In this document: piece after piece, positions 1-6,618 of the stretch
How the letters are laid out: every line of letters begins with the position of its first letter
Numbering within the stretch: position 1 is the stretch's first letter
Assembly: GCA_964392455.1 (NCBI GenBank)
Contig: CAYMPG010000035.1
Coordinates: forward strand, 1 to 15,154
From: SFEL01 sp964392455
Lineage (GTDB): Bacteria; Bacillota; Clostridia; Christensenellales; CAG-138
Reading direction: 5' to 3'
DNA: 15,154 nucleotides
Notes under the pieces: model-generated
The model's database searches: none
The model's input: only the letters and a program-made list of their open reading frames with translations
Told to the model about the DNA's origin: nothing
Made by a program: the position numbers and the translations under genes

Positions 1-51
1 ATCCCTCAGTCGGCTGCGCCGACAGCTCCCTTTGCACAAGGGAGCCTCGTG
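1..51. repeat. 51-bp double-hairpin intergenic repeat, copy A
   Basis: The 51 bp are identical to 6478-6528. The unit holds two hairpins: GTCGGC/GCCGAC around TGC, and CTCCCTT/AAGGGAG around a short loop. It lies outside genes. From memory, similar sequences are scattered in large numbers through Oscillospiraceae-like Clostridia genomes; this was not checked. The left edge of the window may cut the unit. Confidence 0.85.
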
Positions 52-404
52 GTTCGCTGCCCTTACTCCGTGCCCATACCTGCCCACGGAAAACCTTCGG
101 TTAGGAGGCCCGCTTTTGCCGCAGGCAAAAGCTACATACCAGCAAATCACCCCAAAAGGCCAATAGCGCCACCCCGGGCGCAGCGACTGCGCTTGCAAAG
201 GAGCGACGGAGCGTGTGAGAAGTCATATCCATAGGATATGACTGCGAACGGAGCGCAGTCCGCGACGACGAGGCGGGTGGGTATAGATAAATTCATGCAA
301 AGAGAATAAAGATGCTTATCCCTGCTTATTCTCTTATTAACGGCTGAAAAAGGGAGCGGCTTGTAAGTCGGCCTTCGATATATGCAGCCTATGGGGCCGG
401 TATG
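52..404. other. Gene-free hairpin-rich spacer
   Basis: I see no credible gene here; the only open frames are short and low in plausibility. Perfect inverted repeats occur at 67-90 (6-bp arms), 112-132 (GCTTTTGCC arms, 3-nt loop), 178-192 (GCGCAG/CTGCGC), 221-243 (AGTCATATCC arms, 3-nt loop), 241-259 (ACTGCG/CGCAGT) and 301-334 (AGAGAATAA/TTATTCTCT, longer loop). Positions 153-170 match 6567-6584 exactly over 18 bp, so the repeat family extends beyond its 51-bp core. The 301-334 hairpin has no T-tract and is not a convincing terminator. Confidence 0.6.
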
Positions 405-413
405 TGATATAAT
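405..413 (+). promoter_or_regulatory. Extended -10 promoter of the MFS gene
   Basis: TGATATAAT (405-413) is an extended -10 element with a perfect TATAAT. No good -35 is visible at 16-18 nt spacing, which is typical of TGn-type promoters. The start of transcription would be near 420, giving a leader of about 33 nt before the ATG at 453. Confidence 0.55.
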
Positions 414-452
414 GTATCAGCATCATTGAAAAATACTGAAAGGCTGCCCTGT

Positions 453-1604
453 ATGACACATATGCTGCTGATAATAATATACCTTGCCTTTGTGAGCCTT
501 GGCCTGCCGGATTCCGCCCTTGGGGCGGCATGGCCCTCCATGTATCCTGAGCTGGGGGTGCCGGTATCCCGTGCGGGGGTCATTTCCATGACCATTGCCC
601 TGTGTACCATAATATCCAGCCTTCTGAGCGACAGGCTGACCCGCCGCCTTGGTACAGGCCGGGTAACTGCCCTGAGCTCCGGCTGCACGGCGGTGGCATT
701 GCTGGGGTTTTCGGTATCCACCAGCTTCCTTCAGCTCTGCCTCTGGAGCATACCCTATGGCATAGGTGCGGGCAGCGTGGATGCCTGCCTTAATAACTAC
801 GTTGCAACCAATTATAAAAGCCAGCATATGAGCTGGCTCCACTGTATGTGGGGCGTGGGAGCCACCGCCGGCCCCGCCATAATAGGCAGGGCACTTGCAG
901 GGGGCTTCAGCTGGGGCGCAGGCTATCGCCGCCTTGCCCTGATACAGGTGCTGCTTACAATTGTGCTGGTTGTCAGTCTCCCCCTCTGGCGGGGAGAGCA
1001 GGAGCAGCAGCGGCAGGCAGGCCGGGCCCTTACCCTACGGGAGATAGTGGCCATACCCGGGGTAAAGGCGCTGATGCTGTGCTTTTTGGGCTACTGCGCT
1101 CTGGAGCAGACCACCGGCCTGTGGGCTGCCAGCTACCTTGCCATGCATAAGGGCTTTGCCCCGGATACGGCGGCAAGCCTTGGGGGAATGTTTTTCCTTG
1201 GCATAACCATAGGCCGGGGCATAAGCGGCTTTGTCAGCATGAAGGTGCGGGACGCCGCCATGATATGGCTGGGGCTGGGGCTGATAGGCTGCGGGGCGAT
1301 AATAATGCTGCTGTCTGCCGGGCAGACCCTTGCCATACTGGGCCTTGCCCTGATAGGGCTGGGCTGCGCCCCCATATACCCCTGCGTTATCCATTCCATA
1401 CCCCATATATTCGGCGCCCATCGCTCCCAGGCCATAATAGGGGTGCAGATGGCAGGAGCATACGTTGGCACCTGCCTTATGCCTGCGGCCTTTGGCGTAG
1501 CGGCGGAAAGAATATCCGTGGCGCTGCTGCCCGGGTTTCTGCTGGTGCTGCTGGTGGTGATAGGGCTGATGCACCGGCGGGTATGCAGCCTTGAGCAGCG
1601 CTGA
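453..1604 (+). CDS. MFS transporter (12-TM family, substrate unknown)
   Basis: Integral membrane secondary transporter of 383 residues, the usual MFS length. The N-terminus carries the SLGLPDSALGAAWP signature common in clostridial MFS proteins. The loop after TM2 has the charged MFS motif SDRLTRRLGTGRV, and a long polar linker (RGEQEQQRQ) divides two six-helix halves. Start choice: GAAAGG at 438-443 lies 9 nt before ATG 453; an upstream in-frame TTG at 426 would put that site inside the gene, so I reject it. The gene has its own extended -10 promoter and no clear terminator before the next promoter, so some read-through into the ABC operon is possible. The family includes sugar and drug exporters; the sequence does not reveal the substrate. 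Confidence 0.88.
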   Translation: MTHMLLIIIYLAFVSLGLPDSALGAAWPSMYPELGVPVSRAGVISMTIALCTIISSLLSDRLTRRLGTGRVTALSSGCTAVALLGFSVSTSFLQLCLWSIPYGIGAGSVDACLNNYVATNYKSQHMSWLHCMWGVGATAGPAIIGRALAGGFSWGAGYRRLALIQVLLTIVLVVSLPLWRGEQEQQRQAGRALTLREIVAIPGVKALMLCFLGYCALEQTTGLWAASYLAMHKGFAPDTAASLGGMFFLGITIGRGISGFVSMKVRDAAMIWLGLGLIGCGAIIMLLSAGQTLAILGLALIGLGCAPIYPCVIHSIPHIFGAHRSQAIIGVQMAGAYVGTCLMPAAFGVAAERISVALLPGFLLVLLVVIGLMHRRVCSLEQR

Positions 1605-1612
1605 GGCGGGGG

Positions 1613-1649
1613 AGCCATTATTCAAAAAATCGATACTGCTTGAATGGCT
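1613..1649. promoter_or_regulatory. Operator-like dyad over the -35 of the ABC operon
   Basis: AGCCATT (1613-1619) and AATGGCT (1643-1649) form an inverted repeat; inside it TTCAA and TTGAA are also mirrored, and an ATCGAT palindrome (1629-1634) lies at the centre. The right arm covers the -35 hexamer, as an operator would. Bases 1620-1635 are identical to 9914-9929 upstream of the LysR gene. A binding role is inferred. Confidence 0.5.
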
Positions 1650-1668
1650 TTCACCGGGATGGTATAAT
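1640..1668 (+). promoter_or_regulatory. Strong promoter of the Fe(III)-type ABC operon
   Basis: TTGAAT (1640-1645), a 17-nt spacer and TATAAT (1663-1668) preceded by TG in the extended -10 position. This is the best vegetative promoter in the window. It gives a leader of roughly 57 nt before the binding-protein start at 1733. Confidence 0.8.
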
Positions 1669-1732
1669 TCACAGCGTTTGCGCTCATTGCCGTGCAAACA
1701 TGAACAATATAATTTTACGGAGGAACCTATCT

Positions 1733-2830
1733 ATGAAGAAGATACTGGCTATCGCTCTTGCGCTGGTCATGGCCCTGTCCATGGTGGCCTGCGCTCAGCC
1801 CGAAGCCGCTCCCGAAGCTGCCCCCGAGGCCGCTCCCGAAGCCGCTGCCGAAGCTACCCCCGAAGCTGCCGAGGCCGCTCCGGAGCTTTCCGGCACCATG
1901 AAGGTGGTTGCCACCAGCGAAAGCTACGTTACCCTGTTTGACAAGTTCACTGCTGAGACCGGCGTTAAGGTAGAGCTGCTCAGCATGTCCTCCGGCGAGG
2001 TGCTTTCCAAGCTCCGTGCCGAGGGCGGCACTCCCTCTGCTGACCTGTGGTTTGGCGGCGGCATTGATGCCTTCATGGGCGCCAAGGCAGACGACCTGCT
2101 GGAGCAGGTAAACTTTGAGGCTGCCGCAGAGCTGGCCCCCGAGTTTAAGGACGCTGATAACTACTGGTTCTCCAAGGGTATGACCATCGTTGGCTTCCTG
2201 GTAAATGACGACCTGCTGGCCGAGCTGAACCTTACCGCTCCCGCAAGCTGGGCAGACCTTACCAATGAGCAGTATGCCGGCGAGATCGTAATGTCCAACC
2301 CCGCCGTATCCGGCACCAACTATGCCGTTGTAAACGCTATCCTCCAGACCATGGGCGAGGAGGCCGGCTGGACTTACTTTGAATCCCTCAACAACAACAT
2401 CGCCTACTACGGCAGGCGTGGCTCTGACCCCCTCAATAAGGTTATCGCCGGCGAATACGCCGTGGGCATCTCCTATATCGACAGGGGCGTTGAGGCTCTG
2501 GTGGCTGAGAACCCCGTTTCCATCGTATACCCCACCGACGGTATGCCCTGGGTACCCGAGGGAGTAGCCGTATTCAAGAACTCTGAAAATGTTGAGGCCG
2601 CCAAGTACTTTGTAGAGTGGCTGTTCAGCAGCGATGAGAACCTGACCGCCCTGGCCGAGATCGACCAGAAGGACGGCGTGAAGCTGGTAAAGCCCGCCAT
2701 GGAAGGCGTAGAGGTTGGCTTTGATACCGGCATCCTGATGGACCTTGACCTTTCCCTCTTTGGCTCCCAGCGCGAGGATATCCTTGCCCGCTTTGAGCCC
2801 ATGATGGGCGACAAGGCCGCCGAAGAATAA
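1733..2830 (+). CDS. ABC importer substrate-binding lipoprotein, Fe(III)/phosphonate type
   Basis: Extracytoplasmic lipoprotein of 365 residues that should capture substrate for the permease and ATPase downstream. Residues 1-19 are a lipoprotein signal peptide with MVAC lipobox (lipidated Cys20). Residues 23-51 are an Ala/Glu/Pro repeat linker; the binding domain begins near 54 (MKVVATSES). SADLWFGGG (102-110), NPAVSGT (189-195), an adjacent Tyr pair (225-226) and the WVPEGVAVFKNS region fit the AfuA/FbpA-like group 1 binding proteins, which also include phosphonate and phosphoglycerate binders. The Tyr pair is compatible with iron, but the ligand is not established. Start: GGAGG at 1719-1723 lies 9 nt before ATG 1733. 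Isoleucine is almost always ATC, unlike the ATA-rich genes downstream, consistent with high expression. Confidence 0.9.
   Translation: MKKILAIALALVMALSMVACAQPEAAPEAAPEAAPEAAAEATPEAAEAAPELSGTMKVVATSESYVTLFDKFTAETGVKVELLSMSSGEVLSKLRAEGGTPSADLWFGGGIDAFMGAKADDLLEQVNFEAAAELAPEFKDADNYWFSKGMTIVGFLVNDDLLAELNLTAPASWADLTNEQYAGEIVMSNPAVSGTNYAVVNAILQTMGEEAGWTYFESLNNNIAYYGRRGSDPLNKVIAGEYAVGISYIDRGVEALVAENPVSIVYPTDGMPWVPEGVAVFKNSENVEAAKYFVEWLFSSDENLTALAEIDQKDGVKLVKPAMEGVEVGFDTGILMDLDLSLFGSQREDILARFEPMMGDKAAEE
1799..1885 (+). repeat. Coding repeat: Pro-Glu-Ala-Ala linker
   Basis: Residues 23-51 of the binding protein are near-perfect tandem PEAA units followed by degenerate versions. Synonymous codons differ between units (CCC GAA GCC GCT against CCC GAG GCC GCT and others), so the repeat is kept at protein level and is not a recent DNA slippage product. 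It probably acts as a flexible or extended tether between the lipid anchor and the binding domain. Confidence 0.8.
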
Positions 2831-2834
2831 ATAA

Positions 2835-4535
2835 GTGAGCGGGTTTGTAAAAAATCCCTTGAAAAGGGCATCGAAAGATGCCCCTTTTCGTATCTTTGGA
2901 AGCTGGCTGGATGTGGTGATACTGGCCCTGCTGATAGGGGGGCTGGTGCTGTTTGTGCTGTATCCGCTGGTGTGCATACTGTTTAAAAGCCTGCAGGGGG
3001 AGGCGGGCATCTCCCTTGAAGCCTACCGCACCGTATGGGAGCGCTATGGCTCCAGCCTGAAAAACAGCGTATTCGTAGGGCTGTTTACGGCGGTGCTGTG
3101 CACGGTGTTTTCCATATCCGCAGCCCTCTGCATAGCCTCCCTCAGGGGCTGGCGGCGCACCCTGCTAATGGGCGTAGTGCTCCTTGCCATGGTATCCCCG
3201 CCCTTTGTTTCCTCCCTTGCATATATTCAGCTTTACGGCCGCCGGGGGTGGATTACCCACCGGCTCCTGGGCCTTAGCTGGGATCCATATAATCGCTGGG
3301 GCGTGATACTCATGCAGTCCATATCCTTTGTGCCCACAAATGCCCTCTTTCTCATGGGTATGCTGTCAAAGCTGGATGCGGACAGCTTCAAGGCCGCCCG
3401 GGATATGGGAGCCTCTCCCCGGGCAATACTTACCGACATGGTGCTGCCCCTTATAAGGCCCGGCATATGGGTATCGCTGCTGCTGTCCTTCATCCGCTCC
3501 CTTGCGGACTTTGGCACCCCCACCATAATCGGCGGCAGGTTTTCCACCCTTGCGTCGGATATATATTTGCAGCTCATAGGCTATTCAAACCTGGAGCGCG
3601 CCTCCGCCATGAATATCTTCCTGCTGCTGCCAGCACTTATAGCCTTCTTTTACTATCGCAGGCAGATGGCGCTGGCCTCAGGGGATTCCGGCGGCAGGGG
3701 AGCCCGCTCCTGCCCGGAGCTCAGGCTGCCCCATAGCGGCCTTGCAGGATGGCTGGCGCTGATATGCGGCGGGCTGTTTTTCATAATGATGGTACTGCAA
3801 TATCTGTGCATATTCGCCACAGGCTTCCTTAAGCGGGCAAACGGGGGCTATCAGCTTACCCTTGCCCACCTTGATACCCTGCTGAGGGTAAATGGGGATA
3901 TGATGATACGCAGCGTGGTGTATGCCGTGATAGTGGCGCTGGTGGGCACGGCCTTTGCCATGCTATTTGCCTACTATATGGACAGAAAGCAGGTAAAGGG
4001 GCGCAATATGCTGGATGCCCTTGCGGCCTTTCCCTATATGCTGCCCGGCACCTGCTGGGGCATAGGCTACATACTGGCCTTTAATCATGCCCCCCTGAAG
4101 CTGACCGGCACCGCCGCCATAGTGCTGCTGAACCTTATGTTCAAGCAGCTCCCCACCTCCACCAGGATATGCTCCGCCGCCCTCACCCAGATACCCCACT
4201 CCCTTGAGCGGGCTGCCCGGGATATGGGGGGAGGGCAGGGGGCAGTGCTGAGGGATGTTATACTGCCGAATATGCGCTCCGCCTTTTTCAGCTGCTTTTC
4301 CTATCATTTTTCCAGCAGCATGACCTCCGCCGGGGCCATAATCTTCCTTATAGACCCGGGCAGAAAGCTGGCGGTATTCCAGCTTTTTGATGCGGTATAC
4401 AGCGGGGAATACGCCTCTGCGTCCCTCATTGCCTCGCTCATAATAGTAATAGTGCTCATAGTAGAAGGGCTGGTCTTTATGGCCACCGGAAGGGAGAAGA
4501 AAAAAGGTGTATCTACAGCTGAAAGACCTGCATAA
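2835..4535 (+). CDS. ABC importer permease, fused double MetI-like domain (FbpB type)
   Basis: Inner-membrane permease of 566 residues, the size usual for fused two-domain iron(III)-type permeases. The first half holds the EAA-loop motif FKAARDMGASPRAIL and the second half LERAARDMGGGQGAVL; each contacts an ATPase subunit. About twelve hydrophobic segments are visible. The GTG start at 2835 lies 4 nt after the binding-protein stop, but its ribosome site is poor; translation is probably coupled. A terminator-like hairpin (2862-2888) lies inside the first codons. The 3' end overlaps the ATPase gene by 29 nt. A later start near the first membrane helix (around residue 27) is possible but would remove the basic N-terminal segment. 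Isoleucine is mostly ATA, in contrast with the binding protein. Confidence 0.9.
   Translation: MSGFVKNPLKRASKDAPFRIFGSWLDVVILALLIGGLVLFVLYPLVCILFKSLQGEAGISLEAYRTVWERYGSSLKNSVFVGLFTAVLCTVFSISAALCIASLRGWRRTLLMGVVLLAMVSPPFVSSLAYIQLYGRRGWITHRLLGLSWDPYNRWGVILMQSISFVPTNALFLMGMLSKLDADSFKAARDMGASPRAILTDMVLPLIRPGIWVSLLLSFIRSLADFGTPTIIGGRFSTLASDIYLQLIGYSNLERASAMNIFLLLPALIAFFYYRRQMALASGDSGGRGARSCPELRLPHSGLAGWLALICGGLFFIMMVLQYLCIFATGFLKRANGGYQLTLAHLDTLLRVNGDMMIRSVVYAVIVALVGTAFAMLFAYYMDRKQVKGRNMLDALAAFPYMLPGTCWGIGYILAFNHAPLKLTGTAAIVLLNLMFKQLPTSTRICSAALTQIPHSLERAARDMGGGQGAVLRDVILPNMRSAFFSCFSYHFSSSMTSAGAIIFLIDPGRKLAVFQLFDAVYSGEYASASLIASLIIVIVLIVEGLVFMATGREKKKGVSTAERPA
2862..2888 (+). terminator. Attenuator-like hairpin after the binding-protein gene
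   Basis: AAAAGGGCAT (2862-2871) pairs with ATGCCCCTTTT (2878-2888) with one bulged C and a 6-nt loop; the 3' arm ends in TTTT. It starts 31 nt after the binding-protein stop and lies within the first codons of the permease. It could lower permease expression by partial termination or protect the 3' end of the binding-protein message. Function is inferred. Confidence 0.45.
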
Positions 4536-5268
4536 GAGCTTTGACGGGCTGGCCGTGGTAAAGGGCCTTGACCTTGCCCTTGATAAGGGGGAGCTTATCT
4601 GCATACTTGGGGCATCCGGCTGCGGCAAGACCACCACCCTCAATATGATAGGGGGCTTTTTGCCGCCGGATTCCGGCTGCATACTGCTGGACGGGGCGGA
4701 TATTACCTCCCTGCCCCCTGAGCGCCGGCCGGTATCCACCGTATTTCAGTCCTACGGCCTTTTCCCACATATGACGGTGCTGCAAAATGTGACCTACGGG
4801 CTGAAATTCAGGGGCTATTCAAAAAAGCAGGCCAATGAAAAGGGCATGGAATACCTTGGCCTTGTGGGGCTGGAAAGCTACGCCGGCGCATCCATCCACG
4901 AGATAAGCGGCGGCCAGCAGCAGCGCACCGCCCTTGCAAGGGCCCTCATAGTGGAGCCCAAGCTGTGCCTGCTGGATGAGCCCTTTTCCAACCTTGATGC
5001 GGCGCTCCGGGTGAAAATGCGGGGCGAGCTGAAGAGCCTCCAGCAAAAGCTGGGCATTACCATGATATTCGTCACCCACGACCAGGAGGAGGCCATACTC
5101 CTTGCCGACAGGATAGCCATAATGGACAAGGGGCGGCTGGTACAGCTTGGCAGCCCCATGGAGATACTCCAAAGCCCCGCCACGGCCTTCGTTGCCTCCT
5201 TTATGGGCATAGACAGCCTGCGCTGGGGGGAGGATGGGTCCCTTCTCAAGGTGATAAAAAAGGCATAG
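4507..5268 (+). CDS. ABC importer ATPase (FbpC/PotA-like, short form)
   Basis: Cytoplasmic ATPase subunit of 253 residues driving the importer. Walker A GASGCGKT (35-42), Q-loop Gln81 in VFQSYGLFPHMT, signature ISGGQQQR (133-140), Walker B LCLLDEP (153-159), D-loop SNLDA and switch His191 are all present, so it should be active. Iron(III) and spermidine ATPases are usually about 350 residues with a C-terminal regulatory TOBE-type domain; this one ends soon after the ATPase core (FVASFMGIDS) and lacks it. The GTG start at 4507 has GGGAG (4492-4496) 10 nt upstream and lies inside the permease 3' end, so the two are co-translated. Last gene of the operon. Confidence 0.92.
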   Translation: MYLQLKDLHKSFDGLAVVKGLDLALDKGELICILGASGCGKTTTLNMIGGFLPPDSGCILLDGADITSLPPERRPVSTVFQSYGLFPHMTVLQNVTYGLKFRGYSKKQANEKGMEYLGLVGLESYAGASIHEISGGQQQRTALARALIVEPKLCLLDEPFSNLDAALRVKMRGELKSLQQKLGITMIFVTHDQEEAILLADRIAIMDKGRLVQLGSPMEILQSPATAFVASFMGIDSLRWGEDGSLLKVIKKA

Positions 5269-5273
5269 CCTAC

Positions 5274-5303
5274 TAAGGGGCGGCAGATCATTGTCGCTCC
5301 TTA
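5274..5303 (+). terminator. Weak terminator-like hairpin after the ABC operon
   Basis: TAAGGGGCG (5274-5282) pairs with CGCTCCTTA (5295-5303) with one G-T wobble and a 12-nt loop, 5 nt after the ATPase stop. It is followed by an A/T-rich tract with no clean run of T, so termination may be incomplete. Confidence 0.4.
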
Positions 5304-5353
5304 CTTATTATTTATTACATAGATAACGGGCAAGCACATATCCAAAATATAAA

Positions 5354-5383
5354 TTACAGCATTTGCCCCGGTAATGGTACAAT
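5354..5383 (+). promoter_or_regulatory. Promoter of the PHP-domain gene
   Basis: TTACAG (5354-5359), an 18-nt spacer and TACAAT (5378-5383) with a TGG just before the -10. Transcription would begin near 5390, about 26 nt before the start codon. Confidence 0.55.
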
Positions 5384-5415
5384 CATGAGCAGATACTTAT
5401 GAAAAGGCAGGATAT

Positions 5416-6054
5416 ATGCCAATGCTGATGGATCTGCATATGCATGAGCGCCGCTGCTCTGCCGACAGCTTTATTTCCCTTGAGGAGATAGTTTCCCGCG
5501 CCCGGGAGATGGGGCTGGATGGCATCTGTATAACCGACCATGATTCCATGGGCCTTAAGGAATTTGCCGAGGAATACGCAAGGGCTCAGGATTTTCCCAT
5601 TATAGTGGGGGTGGAATACCTTTCGCTGGATGGGGATATTACGGCCTTTGGCATAGATACCTTTCCCTCAGAGCGCATACCCGCTCAGGATTTTATAGAC
5701 CTTGTGCACGCTCAGGGCGGCGTTTGCGCCGCTGCACATCCCTTCCGCAATAATAATCGGGGCCTTGAGCACAAGCTGGGCATTGTAAAGGGGCTGGATG
5801 CCATTGAGGCCTTTAATGGCAGCACCCTCCCCGAGGCCAATGCCATGGCGCTGGATTACTGCCGGAGGCTTGGCATACAGCCCATTGGCGCAAGCGACTG
5901 CCATGTATACGATAAGATTGGCCGCTACGCCACCTGGCTGCCGGATGGCATACGCACCGTGGAGGATTTCGTTGCCGCCTTCCGGGAGGGCCGCTGCTAC
6001 CCACTCTGGTACGATAACGGCATCTACACCCCCTGCGCCCAGCCCCTCAGGTAG
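5416..6054 (+). CDS. PHP-domain metal-dependent phosphoesterase
   Basis: Probable cytoplasmic metal-dependent phosphoesterase of 212 residues. The PHP metal ligands are visible in order: HMH (8-10), TDHD (40-43), Glu67 in GVEY, AAHP with His108 and SDCH (160-163). This pattern is that of stand-alone PHP proteins, which hydrolyse phosphate esters or nucleotides such as pAp in characterised members; the substrate here is unknown. The protein is a little shorter than the common 270-290-residue stand-alone type. Start ATG 5416 has an AGG-containing site (5403-5411); the in-frame ATG at 5422 is an equally spaced alternative and changes two residues. It has its own promoter and follows the ABC operon; if that importer carries a phosphorylated compound, this enzyme could process it, but that is speculation. 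Confidence 0.85.
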   Translation: MPMLMDLHMHERRCSADSFISLEEIVSRAREMGLDGICITDHDSMGLKEFAEEYARAQDFPIIVGVEYLSLDGDITAFGIDTFPSERIPAQDFIDLVHAQGGVCAAAHPFRNNNRGLEHKLGIVKGLDAIEAFNGSTLPEANAMALDYCRRLGIQPIGASDCHVYDKIGRYATWLPDGIRTVEDFVAAFREGRCYPLWYDNGIYTPCAQPLR

Positions 6055-6073
6055 GGAGGGAGGTATTATTATT

Positions 6074-6129
6074 GTTCTTTCTTTAAAAGAAAGAACCAAA
6101 AGAAGCGTACTTTCCTTAAAGGAAAGTAC
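6074..6129. repeat. Two tandem 23-bp palindromes (11-bp arms, central A)
   Basis: 6074-6096 has arms GTTCTTTCTTT/AAAGAAAGAAC and 6107-6129 has arms GTACTTTCCTT/AAGGAAAGTAC, each around a single A. Both are followed by CAAA(A/G)G. The two differ at two arm positions, and both changes are mirrored in the opposite arm, so each palindrome stays perfect. They begin 20 nt after the PHP stop. Small size and A/T arms make them poor terminators; they look like members of a short palindromic repeat family. Confidence 0.75.
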
Positions 6130-6185
6130 CAAAGGATAGGGTTTGGTTAGTTAATACTAAATAAGCTGCTTTACAGCACTGTTCC

Positions 6186-6214
6186 AAAAAGGCCCATGAC
6201 GGATGGGCCTTTTT
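6186..6214. terminator. Strong bidirectional terminator after the PHP gene
   Basis: AAAAAGGCCCAT (6186-6197), loop GACGG, ATGGGCCTTTTT (6203-6214): a perfect 12-bp stem with T-tract on either strand. It should end the + strand PHP transcript. Confidence 0.85.
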
Positions 6215-6477
6215 GCGTGGGTGGGAATACGAATAAAGCTGTATGGAACACACGAGCCTCCCCGGCGGGGGATAGGAAGTACAGGTCTCATGTGTAGATG
6301 TATAAGCAGCACGAGCCTCCCCTCCTCCGCGCCTGGACCTGCCTGCGGCAGGGGGCGCTATGTACAGGCCTGCGGGCCTAGTGTGTAAGGGGAGGTGGCA
6401 AATGAGAGATAGCTCATTGGCGATGGGGTTGTAAAGAAGCACCTTAGAATTCAGCATAATTCTATTCTGCAAGGACA
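6215..6477. other. Gene-free spacer with direct repeats and hairpins
   Basis: I see no credible gene. CACGAGCCTCCCC occurs twice (6251-6263 and 6310-6322), and GTACAGG occurs on both sides of a GC-rich hairpin with nested arms GCGCC/GGCGC and CCTGCC/GGCAGG near 6330-6360. AGGCC/GGCCT and GAATT/AATTC pairs follow. It resembles the other repeat-built spacers in the window. Confidence 0.5.
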
Positions 6478-6528
6478 ATCCCTCAGTCGGCTGCGCCGAC
6501 AGCTCCCTTTGCACAAGGGAGCCTCGTG
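6478..6528. repeat. 51-bp double-hairpin intergenic repeat, copy B
   Basis: Identical over 51 bp to 1-51 and in the same orientation. About 38 bp later, 6567-6584 repeats 153-170 exactly, so the two copies share further pieces with unrelated sequence between. No flanking target duplication is recognisable. Confidence 0.85.
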
Positions 6529-6618
6529 CTTAAATACTCAAAGACCCCCATACCGTGGATTGACCACAAAAGGCCAATAGCGCCGCCATAGGGAATCGGC
6601 TCCCCCCGGAGGGGATAC

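Noticed and set aside
49..234. Short + strand open frame within the first spacer
   Set aside because: It runs through repeat hairpins, has no ribosome site and its product resembles no protein family.
1727..3010. Long - strand open frame opposite the first binding-protein gene
   Set aside because: It mirrors the biased codon use of the real + strand gene, has a Gly/Ser-rich antisense composition and no ribosome site; the + strand protein has a signal peptide, lipobox and family motifs.
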